NCBI GenBank assembly: GCA_903813345.2
Contig: CAIIXF020000007.1
Location: forward strand, 13,872,714 to 13,936,713
Direction: 5' to 3'
DNA: 64,000 nucleotides
DNA from: Owenia fusiformis
Taxonomy: Eukaryota; Annelida; Polychaeta; Sabellida; Oweniidae
Position 1 is the stretch's first letter. Each line of letters starts with the position of its first letter. Below are positions 12,277 to 26,600 of this stretch, piece by piece. Under the pieces are notes generated by a model that searched no databases, had not been told where the DNA came from, and saw nothing but the letters and a program-made list of their open reading frames with translations. Made by a program: the position numbers and the translations under genes.

Positions 12277-14171
12277 TGTTCAACAAACTGTCGAATATTT
12301 TCACGTTTTACAGATATGTCTTCCAGTGCATCATCATCAAAAAATTGCATTGATTCATCGAAATCGTCGAAACCTCAGGCGAAATCCATTTTTTTTATTT
12401 ATGATTTCGACAGGAAGAAAAGTACCCTGATGTTCACAGGCTGGTATCGAAAAAATTGTCCGCTGTGACGGAGCGTGCTATTTTGCATAGAAACACTAGG
12501 AAATCCACACAATTTATTAGTACTGATGCCCTTTTAGGGCCAAACGTACATCCAATATACAATTTTCAATAACAGTAAATATACATAATACATACAAAAT
12601 ATAATATGATATTGACCGAGGGAAATATGATATTGACCGAACGAGCGGTAATTTACCGAGGTATATTTCCGACTCCAAGGATGCGATTGTAGCTCAAGCC
12701 GATTGTTGGTGAAAGATCAGGAAATGCGTAGTTTAGTCCCACGTCGTCTTTACAAGTGCGTGCATGTAAATAAAATATGGATTTTTACCTAAGACTTAAA
12801 GACACACAGTTATGTGTGAAGGTATTAAAGATACATACCGATAATTGAAAGAATATAGAAGTAATACTAAACATATTTGAACTGTTCATCTTTTATCTGG
12901 TTTATACCACAAGTAGGTATTCAAATCTTTGATACATTTGAGTGTCATGAACCTGGAGATATTGTGTCATCAAGTAGGGAGTTGACGAATCTTGAACCCA
13001 ATGTTCTCTCAAACTGTAGACGTGTTCTGTCATTTCATATGTATCACCCTTATATCAAACAAAACAATAAATGTTTAACAATACTAATTGCATTATGTAT
13101 ATGTACAAAATCACATTTAGGTTCCAGATACGAATCACATGGCTGGCATCGTAAGGTGTCGTCGAAGATGCAATTTTCGAAATGGAAAGCATCGCAGTCC
13201 CAGTCTATTAATAATAGGGTAGATACGTAATTATCATGAAGCAGACTTCTAAGAGAAATTCAAATCTAATTAAAATGTCTATTTTTATGATCCTAAATTG
13301 CTAATATAGATAGAAATTCCAAATCTTTAACATAGGGGTGTTCTGATCTTGGCCAAGTCTAGGGGTCTATATTAATATTAGACAATAAGCGTTGATACAA
13401 TATTATATATAGAAATTAAGTTTGTCAAGTAAAACTCAGACGAGAATGTTATTTTAAGGATGAAAGTAGATCTCAGCTAAGCTCGAGCTATAAGTATTAA
13501 GTACTTGAATGTTGAAATCGAACTCAGAGGAGGGTTGTAAGCTTATATCTACAATAATATAAATTAGATAGTTTTGAAAAAGAATACATAATATAAAGTC
13601 GTTGAAAATGAAAGAGACTTAGGCTAATTAACGCGAAGCAGCCATTTTTTATGGTTGAGAGCTTAATATGAAAACATCCATAATTCATTATTAAACTAGA
13701 TGGAGATTGAGTTTCTGAGAACGAACAACAGGACGAATAATACTGGAACGGGCACATCAGACAAACAATCCCCGTATCTTTCATTACGAAGAGAATAGAA
13801 AGTATATGTCCCCAATATATGAAAATACATTAATGTGATAGCTACTTTAACAAACGCATACGGTTTCAGAAAATTAGCTGATGAGTTTGTTTTGGTAAGT
13901 GTTGTGAAATTGCTGATAATGTTTGCAAACAAAGAATTAGCAGTTTTGGAAAATCAACAATAAGCTAATTTAGTGGCGTGGCCCGCTAAACAGTTAAAAC
14001 AATAATATCATGTTGTTCACCGGATTGGTCAAAAGCAAAAAGGGTTTAATTATAAGTTGATGTTACCCAATAAATATGAATTAATAAATTGTATTAACAA
14101 TTTTCCAATTGTTTCACAAAACGAGTCCGTTCGGAGGACCACGCGACGGCTTGGATAACGTGTGCTTTAAC

Positions 14172-14668
14172 ATGTATGAAGTTGATTCGGATCATGAGAA
14201 AATGAAGTCAGAAAAGGGAGATAAGATGCCTTCTCCAAAGAGTAAGGAGATATACTGGACAGAATGTGATGATACTGTTGCGAGAATGAGTGAAATTCGA
14301 ACTTGTACCACGGCACCTCAAATCTCTGAGGTAAATCCTATACAGCGACCATTGGAGTTAGGGTGTAGTGAAATTCGCAAAAATAACCAAATCATTGCAG
14401 CAAGAAGCATTCAAACCATGAACACAACATCATTACAAAATGGCTCTAGTGTGAGACAATTTCAAGGAGAACGCAATGTTACTGTTATCTCAAATATAAA
14501 TGATCCCTCCCAGGTTGTTAGGGGAACGCAGACAGATATTTTGCAATGTGATGTCACACAGACCAAAGGAACATCAACAAAGTATGGATTTGTAAAAAGT
14601 CAAAAGAAAAGGCCCAGTATACTTGATTGTGGACGAAAGAACAAAACTCATCCATCAATACAAACAGA
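14172..14668 (+). other. NOX5: NOX5 exon 1: N-terminal extension
   Basis: 165 residues of polar, probably disordered sequence (MYEVDSDHEKMKSEKGDKM...) ahead of the first EF-hand. The donor ACAGA|GTAAGT is phase 2 and completes GAA with exon 2 to give EEERQENKWLMWVEKQF, the conserved NOX5 lead-in. Human NOX5 isoforms have much shorter leaders (family knowledge). The linkage of this exon to the rest rests on phase and an absence of other genes, not on a transcript. Confidence 0.65.
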
Positions 14669-17600
14669 GTAAGTTCTTTTGACAATTATGTTTGTTTGAG
14701 CGATTCTTTGTTTTTGAGTTGATGTGCGCTAACTTGTACGCCTCAATCACATTTGCTCTACGGCTACCGTACGGCGGCCGTAGCTTTACAATCGATATGG
14801 AAAATATGCGTGAAGTCTAGTCAATATACGTGTATGTTATGTAAGTATATACTTTTATTCCACAATAACATGTTTCCATGGGAAATAAACAAGGAATAGA
14901 ATTGAGATTTAAAAAGTCCCGTATCAGATCCCGTATTAGCCAAAATCCCGTATTGGATCCCGTATCAGCCAAAACCCCGTATTAGATCCCGTATCAGAAA
15001 TATTCCCGGGGATTCCTCTTGATATTTACACTTTTGTTTTATTTTAAAACGTATGTTATATGATAAATCAAATTGTATCATTTTATGTCACCATCATTTG
15101 GTGATGACAATCGAACTTGAAAATGAATAAGTTTCAGCAAAATTATTATTGCATAAATTGGTTATTGATGGTCGGGATGGAATATGATTTTTTTCCTCGA
15201 GAAAATATAATATTAGCCTCGAAAAATATCATATTGACACTCGAGCTGTCGCCCTCGGTCAATATGATATTTTCCTTGGCCAATATCATATTCAATTGAC
15301 ATTTCATTTCCTTTGAGTGTTTTGCATTAATTGCGTATAATGAAGTATAAAGTTTAAGTTGGTTGGTGAATCGATCAAATGGTATAATTGAACATCTCAA
15401 CAACCTGTACCAATCATAAAAACATTACATAAGAATAATGACAAATTACTTCTGATAAATTGCAAAACCAGATGCTTGATGATAAATAGATGTTATGTGC
15501 TTATTTGTTTATTTATTTGTAAGTTGTACAACGCGCAATTCCATGATAGAAATAGACGCATCTGTGAGATTTCTTATATCTGGGATCTCTAGGCAATCAT
15601 ATATGTACAGTATGTTGACTTTGACTGGAAATGATCCTTTATGGACGAGTTATAAAATACTTCTTTATGTGCATGTTTACAGAGAAGAAAGACAAGAAAA
15701 TAAGTGGCTGATGTGGGTGGAGAAGCAATTCAATGATATTGCCGGTGAGGATGGGGAAATTGATTTAGAGGAATTCAAGGCAGCTCTAAAAATAAAACGG
15801 GTACGTTTGTATAACAGAGAAGGGAATTTGACATTGAACAAACTGAATATCAAAAGTAAAAACAAAGATTCTATTTGAACCTAGGAGTTTTTGAATAGTC
15901 TTTGATAAACATTAAAAAGACAAACATTTAATAGACGAACATTGATTATTAAACGGTTATTCAGTAGCTCCCCATGTGAACTATTTTATTTATGTTTTAA
16001 ACCCCATTTAGGTAGCAACACAATAAAATAAACTGTAGTTTATGTTAAGAATACACAGTTGTAATAAAGAAGAGTTCATTCTTTATCTATTGTTTTTAAA
16101 GAACTGACACTTGGCAAGCTATCCAAATCCAGTGTGGCACAAAAAACGATCGACTTGCCACATACAGTGCATTAAAGTAGCAACAAAGACTGCCGAGTCG
16201 TATCCAGTGATCCTGGGTCTAACGTAATCAAAGCTTTGAATGTGTTATAGCCTTGAAAATGTATCTATTTTCCATACATGCAACTAGAATTTGTGCACAT
16301 ACCTTATATTGATCGATAATGGCAAAAGAAAATCCTCTAATTCTCCGTCATCCTCATTCCATTCGTCTCCGCCACTTTTAGATTCAATTTCACCCGCTTT
16401 GTCAGTTCTACTGGTTGATAAATATTGCCATAACATTTTAATAAAATTGGAATGAGGAAGAAGATGTTAGACCAAACTTTGCCCTGATAGATCAGAAAAG
16501 GTAAAATTTATCCATTTTCTCTTCACAGTCCTTGTTGCCGCTTTAAAGCTAAACTAATTATTATACCCTATTCATTCATTGTTGAAACACGAAAGAAATC
16601 AAATTTTAAACCGTACCTGCCCTGTTACATGCAGTGCATTGAAGCTGTGCACCCACACATTTCTCAATAAACATACCTCATAGTCAATACAAAATAAGTC
16701 AAATTTTCCTTAAATTGGATCATGGGCCATTTACCTTTGATAAAATTAGTGAGGGGTTTATTATTTCTCCTAAAATCCAGTACTCATAATTTATCCACAA
16801 CATAACTCATGGTTATTGCAGTCGTTTTTTGCTGAGCGGTTCTTCAATTTGTTTGACGAGGATGACAGCGGTACAATTGATATATCGGAGCTCATGTGCG
16901 GATTGGATAAACTCATAAATGGGACAGCCACCGACAAACTTAAGTTTCTATTTGATGTCTACGATGTTGATGGTACGTGGTTAATGGTTCCATTACCTTC
17001 TGGTAACGAAACCGTTTTTCACATAAATTGTTTTGACTTTGTTCTACATATTTTGATGGAATTGCAGTTTTTTTGTACAGTATAGTTTATTTTTATTTTT
17101 GGCTACAGCAAAATGAAACGTATAGACCTGTTTTGATATCCTTTTGTCGAATTAATTCCAAGTATAAAAATCATAGTAATCTTTTTTTGTAATATTATAT
17201 TGTTTAAGATGAGCTTGTAGCCTCGTGTAGCCTTGGTATCTTTTTAAAATTTCAATGAAAAGGAAAATATGTGCACGACGCGAAAGAGGTTATAATAGTT
17301 TATGGTTCAAAGTAATAATAAAATCCAGTTGACACTCCCGTTGTTCAAATTCAGGAAGTGGGACGATAGAACTGGGGGAATTGAAGACAGTGTTACGGTC
17401 CTGTATGGAGGAGAGCTCAATTACACTCAGTGAAGACGATTTAACTGAGCTCACCAAGGCACTGTTTCATAGCGCGGATGAAGATAACAGTGGCGAAATT
17501 TCATTTGACGAACTGAAAGTGGAATTAGAGAAACATCCAGGAGTCTTGGAAAATCTTACTATGAGGTAGTTCCTATTTGAATAGTATTGTTTCAAATGCC

Positions 17601-20600
17601 TTTGTGTTTCTCATAATCAGAAAACAATATCATTATCTAATCTTGCAACCATGGTATCCTACAGTAATGATTAATACATTTTGTTTTACTTGACCAATTT
17701 CCGATCTCTTTCAGTGCTGCAAATTGGCTCAGACCCCCAGAGATCAAAACAGCAAAACCAAAATATGCCCCGAGATATCTTACACAAAGCTATATCATGA
17801 ACAACAAACGCAAAGTTGGGTTTGTCGCCTTCTACATCCTCATTAACATTGCACTTTTTCTTGTCTCTGCGATCAGATATAGAGCAGAAAATTGGTTCGT
17901 TATCATCGCACGTGGTTCTGGGATGGACTTAAACTTTAACTGTATGTTTGTACTGGTGTTAATGCTTCGGAAATGTCTGACATGGCTACGGTCAACAACC
18001 TTGGCACAATTTCTTCCACTCGATCAGTCCATTATGTTCCACAAGATGGTCGGCATTGTAATTGCAGTTCAGAGCTTGGTACACACTGTTTGTCACCTTG
18101 GCAATTTAGGTATGTTCACCATGAGTATACCATGATAGGGGTTTGTCAACTTTGACCCACAATGAAATGAATTACGGATACAAGGACCATCTTGCATGTC
18201 TTAAATCATCCCTATGTAAATGTGCTTGTAAATCATAAATTCCGTCATACTTGTAACGTATCATGTAGTAGGTGGTTTTCGTTAGCTATCTAATCGCTAT
18301 ATCTATATTTGCCTTATTATTTTCAGCGTTGGTTGTAGCAAACGTGAACAGTTTTACGTATATGGAATACTTATTCACCACAAAACCAGCGATTGGTTGG
18401 ATTGCTGGGTTAGCTCCACTGTCAGGGGTAGCGCTTGATCTCGTCCTTATTATAATGCTCATCTGTTCCATGCCCTTTGTAAGACGCGGAGGACACTTCC
18501 AGGTAAATATGTAAGCACGTACCAGACCGTCGGATTGATTAGTTAAAGACCAAAATGTAGGATTAACTAACGTCAAGACAATAATGTAGGATTAACTACA
18601 GCTAACTAACACCAATAACCCGATGCCTCTGTCAAATCTGCTAATACAATAAAACTAAGGCGAACACCATTGGGACAGGTTTTAAAAGCGTTCGGTTTTA
18701 GAGGTGTTCACATTTCGAGGTTTTGCATTCTCGAGATTCTGAATTTTGAAGAAGTATGAACACGTTCATCGCATTTCTTTTCACCACTTAGATTTATGGC
18801 ATCCCAGTTATCTGGAAATTTAGTCATGCTGGAAAGTCCCACTATAGATGAGGCCATTTTTCAAAAAGGTTTAATATCAAAAATGACTGTTTACATGTAA
18901 CTGTTCATATTGGGAGGTGATCACATGGGATTTTTAACATGGGAGTTAATAGGAGGAAAAACGGGACCAAAAAAGTCTTCAGATTTTCTTAAAAAATTAT
19001 TGCTGGTATGGTTCGGAGTAAAGATTGTGAAATGAAGCTATGATTGATGATTGTCGTTGTCTATATGTGTATTATTAGTTTCTTCTGACTTACAACACAA
19101 TTGTAGACCTCTCCATTCGGTCAACAGTCAACATCATATACCTCGACTGTAAACCTTGAAACAACTGTTGTCGTAGTTTCTGGGTTTACAGACTCGGTAT
19201 ACAATTTTTTTAAATATCAATTTACAAGTTATTATAATGTATGACTTTTACCTTTGTGTTACGCCCCCAATTTCAGGTATTCTATTGGACCCACTTGTTA
19301 TACGTCATATTTTGGGCGCTCCTGGTGATCCATGGACCAATCTTTTGCTACTGGTTTGCCTTGCCAGGAGTCATATTCATCATAGAGAAGATTTCTAGCT
19401 CAAAGTTCGTGAAATTGGCCCACTATGGGGAGACATATATTAAAGAAGTCAACCTCCTTCCTTCAAAGGTAAGTCTCAAATAATGTATAGAGGCCTAAAC
19501 TTATTTCCTCATAGTAATGCTGCAGTCACATTTGATCTACGGCAACCGTATGGCGGCCGTATCTTGCCAAAATTGAGAGAAATATTATGCAGCATAAAAT
19601 AATGGGATAAACAATATATCCTTTTCAAGAGTTCGATTTCTTGTTTTATTTCAGTGGGAATCGATTTATCCTTTGGAATATTAGTAAAGCGGAGATGTTT
19701 TCTCCAACTTTCACAATGACAGTTGGCCCCTCAATATGTAAATCATGATTTAAAATTTGAATTATGGCACATGCTTTAAGGTGTGGACCTTTATGGATTA
19801 AAATGAGAAATTAAACGTTTCTCATAAATCTTTTTTTAATGATTACAGGTCACACATCTCATCATATCAAGACCAGATAATTTTCGTTTCAAAGCAGGGG
19901 ACTACATTTTCATCAACATCCCCGCACTTGCAGAATATGAATGGCATCCATTTACAATAAGCAGTGCACCAGAATTACGCAGTGAAATATGGGTCCACGT
20001 GCGATCTGTAGGTCACTGGACGGGAAAACTGAATGAATTCTTCGAAAAATATGAAGATTACGAACACGCACGGATTCAGAAGAAAAATACCAAGGTTCGA
20101 CATTGCTGTTGCCCAATATATACAAGTGGTGAGAAAACAAACTATAAATCAAGCTATATCATCAAATTAATATATTTTTGATAGGCAAATATAGAAGTTC
20201 CTGCTAATCTGCTTATATTTTGGTATTTGGCTCTATCATGTTTATCAGATGACATCACCATATGATAATAAACAACATGGACAGATTTCGGGGATAGTGT
20301 GTTATGTGTTTTAACATTATATAATGTAATTTTGTTCCATGGTACGTTTCCCTATTCTTTATATTTTTAACTCATTGATACTCAATATTGATATGAAGAT
20401 AGTGGAAGGGATAGAAAGGGTAAATTGTTGGAACCAATCTTTTCATATAAGCATGCATATGATTTCCTCGCTGTTCTAATTTTATAGAGGATTTTAAGAT
20501 GCAGGAATTTTCAAATTTATTAGATTTTCTCAGAATTATTGTCTAATAACAATAACATTCGGAGGATTATCCCGAGATAAGCTCACAAATGTTTGACATT

Positions 20601-23600
20601 TGCATATTGTAAAATTGTGACATTTTTTTCGAAACTCAAACATTCGTCTTTCTAATGTATGTATCCCTCTTACTTCCTTAATCAAAGTGTAAAGTGTACA
20701 CCGCATTGGCGGGTCCAGAAGCTAACAAGGGTGGGGGGGGGGGGCACATTTCAAATCAGAAAATGTCTGCCAAACTATTTTTATGCACTAAATTCAAGGA
20801 ATTGGGCTCAAATCTCGGGCCCATTTTTACAATTTGGCCTAAAAAAGGCCCCAAATCGAACCCGACAATATACTCACTAGTCAGACTTTCGACAGTGGTC
20901 GGGTCATATTTTTCAATTAGATCATAAAACACTCATTTCAACCATATTTTTAACAGTTTTATCTTTTACTTCAGATGGTGGTCATAGTAAGGATGGCAAA
21001 TGTGCAGATGCCATTGATAATAAGTTTGAAATACCAGTTATTACTATAGCTGGAGAAAAACATAAGGATAGAAAACATGTGAGTGCGCAAATTGGTACCT
21101 GACACTGGGGAATTCAGTTGTACGTGAAAGTTATATTTTTAGTGTTATGTTGTTCATATTATACTCTTTATTTTATTCATTCCATTAGATTTTCGTCCAT
21201 AGAAAATTAATTTATGACAAACATAAATTCGAAACTTTCATTTCAATACATATAAATTTCGATACGCTACTTTCAAATACAATCGTGAAGACGACTTGTT
21301 GAACCTGTACTTTACTTTGTGTTTATTTCTGTAACAAGTAACAACTTGTAGAATGTGGTTCTACATGTAGACATATGATTAACTTGTTAAACATTTCTTC
21401 GAATCAACAATAATTATATAAGATTGTAATAAAAATGCTGTTAGTCATATCGCAATCTCAATTTCAGACAAGTTCATCGAATCCCAAGCAGGAAGAGCAC
21501 ATAGTGAACAGGAACGAGGAGGTAGCAAATAGTAAATTAACCAATGTCAAGGTACAGTCATTGTAAATTCGAGGTTTTGATACACAAATATCTTTGTTCA
21601 CAAGTTGTTGATACTAACGATGTTAACATGTGATAAGAGTATCAAATCATTCTAGTATCCCGGACAGATTTAACGACGGTGTATAGTTTATATTACCTCA
21701 CAATTATTCACACTCATTAAAGTACAATAATTGCATTCCTAATCCAAATGACACATTAGCAAAGAATGTTTCACTAAAACATACACTAAAGTGAAACTTT
21801 GACAAACTTTGTCCAATTCTACTTATATGGACATTCCCATTATTGTACGTCAATGTGGTAGTAAATAATACTGAGTGTAATTAAAGAAACATTTTGAAAA
21901 ATATGTGGAAATCTTCCATTCACCATGATCAAATAGAACTGTCTTGAAAAGGAGTGCTATCGATATGGTGAACTTTTTGAACACGCGTTTCTCTTAACCC
22001 TAGAAGCCCTAAGGTAAAAATAGTCACACGAACACCTAAGGGGGGGGGGGGGTCAAAAGGGCACCCCCTTGTAAAATTGTTATTAGTAAAGCTAGGATGT
22101 TCAAACTTTTCCACATATACTTGGGTGCATCAAAAAGTTTTGCAATTTTGACTCTATCGTAATAACTATATTGAGTTATGTCATAATATTCGGCACATAC
22201 AATGATCATACATTTGTGGACATACCTGCAAAATTTTGAGACTGGATCTTCATTTTTCAAGAAAATATGGTTGTCATAGTAATATAAGAAGCGACCTCAT
22301 GGTTCAATGCAAGTTTATTATTACGCAATAAACAGAATAAATGACATCAATTTGCCAACACCTTGTTTAGTCTCATATTAACAATTTTCTGCATATTAAA
22401 ACATTGTTCTCAAATTCCTATTATCAATTTTCTGCAAACATTGTTCTCAAATTATTCAAAATAATTGCTCCCAGCTGCCAAACATTGTTGATGTCTGTGG
22501 ACCCAGTCTCTGAAGACAGCCTGAAATCCCCTGCTGATAAAACAGTCAATCGCTTCCTCACGGCTGAGGCAAGTTCCTATTGGGTTTCAAAGCACATGCC
22601 CCTCAATCCCCTCTTCATATGACTGAACAAGAAGAAGTCGCATGGTAATGTGTCTGGGAGTAAGCTGCCTGTTGTTACACGCTCCCAATCCAGGTCCTCT
22701 TGAGCATCAATTGCCACCCTACTTGTATGGGGCCATGCGTTGTCCATATGGAAGTGGGGTTTGTAGCAGAAAGAGAAAATTTACTTGAAACAAAAATGGC
22801 TGCCAGAATTCACAGGTTTTCCCCACAATTTACATCACAATGTAAATCCATATGTCATAATAGCCTTGTGTGATGTCATCAGAACAATAAGAAATAGAAA
22901 GGGGGAATGAAAAGACACACAAACCTGTAATTTTGGTGACTGAATCATAATAATAACAGAATATAATAGAATTTAAAATTAACATATTCTAGGTGGAACC
23001 GAGTACCCTCGGGTCCCGTTACCATAGCAACCATATCTTTTTACCCAATCACAGATGAGCAACCAAATCGTTACACACTATGTATAAATATATGATCTAT
23101 AATTGTGCCAAATTTCAAAACAAAGCTAAATGTATAACTTGAGATAGTGTCAAAATTGCAAAACTTTTTGATGCACCCAAGTACTTCATTCAATTATCTA
23201 CAACTTGGTGTAAAAATTTTAACAACTACGATAATGTAAGATTGCGTAATTTTAATCTTAAGACAACGCATATGGTAGAATTAGTGCTAGCTTTTTTCTG
23301 ATTTTGTCTATTGGAGCTGATGATTACATAATAATAAATTAATAATAATAACAAATTAGTAAAGCTAGGATGTTCAAACTTTCTCAAAATATACTTCATT
23401 CAATTATCTACAATTTGGTGTAATAACTTTAACAACTATGATAATGGAAGATTGTGTAATCTTATTCTAAAGATAATACGCATGGTAGAAATAGTGCTAG
23501 CTTTTTCCGATTTTGTCTATTGCAGCTGATGATTACATCATAATAAATCAATTACCCTATGTACAATTTTGCTGATTTTTTCAGAAAACATTTGTTATAT

Positions 23601-26600
23601 CTGTAGCTTCAGCTACTGAAAATCTGAAGACCCTACTAGATGCCAATGAAAAGTTATGGGGAAAAAACTTAACAGGGGGGGGGGGGGTCATTTTGATTTT
23701 ACACATCGTCAATTTAATGGTCATCTTTTGGATGGTAAGATTATAATTTGAAATATATTTATATACTTTTCTCTATATTGTTTTAGAAAACATATAAGAT
23801 ACTTCTTTTGTTCTTGGCATCATATGTTCGGAATGAAATGAAACATCTATCTGAACCTCACTGGAACAAAACGACATAAACACAACGTGTTTAGGTCTCT
23901 CAATATTGTAATTGTACAAAGGAAAGTTTGGTTGATTTTAAAAAAGTATCTTATTAATGAAATAAAAGGTTTATCTTAATTTTTATCTATTTCGGGGGGC
24001 TTTGTTTTAAGTTTTTGCATACTTTTTGTCAAATCAACCAGAATCTCCTAAAGTTGTATAACTATAATATTGAGAGGTCTAAGAAAGTGTTGTATACGCT
24101 ATTTTGTTCCAACAAGGTTCGGAGAGACATTTAATTTCATTCTCAAGAATTTTTTATTATTATTATTATTTTTTTTTTATTTCCTATTTTGTTACATTCA
24201 TACATTGTTCATAATGATTACAAATAATGTAATGCATAAAATATAAACAAAAAGAGACGAAATGATACATTCATACAAAGTCAATTACATTTCTACATTT
24301 GGTTATCCATTTTGATAATATTATATATTTTGTCATATTAAAAATTTGCGAATAATAAAACGCATTTTTGATAAATGCATCTGTTATGTCAAAAAATTTT
24401 CAGTTTTCTTTTTCTTCCGAATATTTACACCAGTTATTGTATATAGTCAATCCTGCTATTGTTAAAATTATGTTTCTATATTTAGTTATAGTGTTTCCGA
24501 ATGGATAACCAATTACAATATGTTTATATTGAATATCACATTTTAACACTCTTCCAATTTTATTCCACAAGGGTTTAACCTTATGGCATTCAAATATCAT
24601 GTGCTTTATATTGTGCAATTGAATACATATTAAACAATTTTTTGAGACTTTGTTATTCCATTTTGATACGAGAGATCCACATGCCAATAAGTTGTTTAAG
24701 AGTTTAAAATTAAACTCTGAAAAATATGTATAGCTCATATTTATTAATTTTTGATCATATATATTTTTCCATAGGTGTTAAGTTGTTCTTTAATATTAAA
24801 ACAAGCATTCCAGTGAGTCTCTTGAATATTTCTTTCAAGAATTGGTAGAAATGAACAAAAAACAATTGCACTAAAAACAAAAAATGTTAACAAAAACAGT
24901 TATAGAAAATATATACAAATAATTTTTGCATTTAATTGTTGCCAATCGGTCAACATTACATAAAGGACCGTCTGTTTTACAGAATGTTTTCAATAATTGG
25001 TTTAAGAGAAAAACATTGTTGAATTCAGTTCACCATATCGATACATATCCTTTACATAATAAATATTATTAAGGATTGAACACACAGAAAAGTCTAAAAT
25101 CATGTGAATTGAAATAAGATATTTTTAGCAAAGGCTTGCATATTGCAACTTAAATACCGTACCTTGTAGATTTCTGTAGTTTTGCACATCTATCAGAAGT
25201 AATTGATTTCATCCTGCAATATCTACAGTACATATGCAGGATGAAAATCAATTGCATCCCCATGTTAATTCAATTAGACCCTTGCCGAAATCCTCATTTT
25301 CTCAGTTGAACTCAAGTTGATTGAGTCTCAACAAGTAGATTCGTGTTGGTGAGTATTGCTAGAATCCATTTTCAATAGTTAGAAATAGGGCACTGGGCTT
25401 GCTTTTTAGAACTTTTTGCTGGTACTAAAATGGTAATAGACCAGTTGTATAGAGAATAAAAAACAATTGACAGACAATTAAATTAAAGTTGTAAATAAAC
25501 CATTTGACACTTAAACGATATTGAAACGTTAACTGAAGATAATCTCTCATAAGATTCACATATCTTCCACAACCTGTCAGGGCTACTATGCTAGATATTT
25601 TCGTAAGATAATGGAAGTCAAAGATTATCACAAATTTCTACTTCATTGAAAACCTGTTTAAAAAGAACGTTCGAAGTTCAAAGGCAATTCATAAATAAGC
25701 TTTACAAACCCTCTCGCAAGAGACTTTTTTATAAATAACCCGCTGACTTCATCTAGAAAAAGGTGTATTTTGATACAATCGATGCTAATAAAACTACAAT
25801 GTATAAGCGTTGAGGTGAGTCTAGATTATCATGTCACAGTAAAGTAATAAAGTAAAACCCTCTTATTTGTCAATTACTTTTTATCGAATCTCTGTAGGAC
25901 ACTTAAAGAAAGTCCATTAATCAGATTGAATTATAATTGTTCACAAAGGAATTTTTCTGAGTGAATACCTCCGAATCTTGACCAATTAAATTTTTACCGT
26001 CCAGCTAATTATTTTTGTGATGAAATCACAAATTCACACCTGAATCTCACCATCCCGTGTAAAATATCAAATGGCACCAAAATTGACACCCCTTACTTAG
26101 AATTCCTCATTCTGTTGGGATGATTATATACCCCCACCAGGGTCAATCAAAATTGTCCACTACATCCCTGGCCCTCTACAAATTCACAGCGGAGATGTCT
26201 TTGTAATTAGTAATACATGCAATCAAATCGTCACTTACAATTATAGAACACTTACGATTGTGCAATTCAGTATCAGTTTTTTTCAAGATATTAATTATAA
26301 GATATCAAATTAAAAATTACAATTTCAAATCAAAAATTAAAATCTCAAGGTCATAAATGTTTTTCATGAATATACGTTATATATTATTCTCTATTCTTTT
26401 AAAAGGCTTTAGGTCTCATTTGTTGACATTTACCCAATTGTTCTAACTGATTTGACAGATTGTTACAGGTTATATCATTATCTTGTGACTACAACTATTA
26501 CAACAAGGTCGAATGTCATTTGAGCATGCATACGGAAGTGTACCTCAATGATATCAGTATACATGTAATACTTTATGTTTTATATCTCTTAATCAGACTT

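Larger units (their letters stand above)
10860..14171. other. Divergent intergenic region between CHS and NOX5
   Basis: About 3.3 kb separating the two start codons. No TATA box or 5' UTR exon could be assigned with confidence to either gene. It holds three repeat features listed separately (11834-11945, 11977-12193, 12194-12276) and a patch at 12600-12670 with repeated GATATTGACCGA motifs. The rest, including 12700-14080, shows short open frames without family resemblance and is called empty. Confidence 0.6.

Noticed and set aside
14088-14171. Upstream extension of the NOX5 first exon to a TTG at 14109 or beyond
   Set aside because: No ATG and no convincing splice acceptor lie in this open stretch; the first ATG is at 14172.
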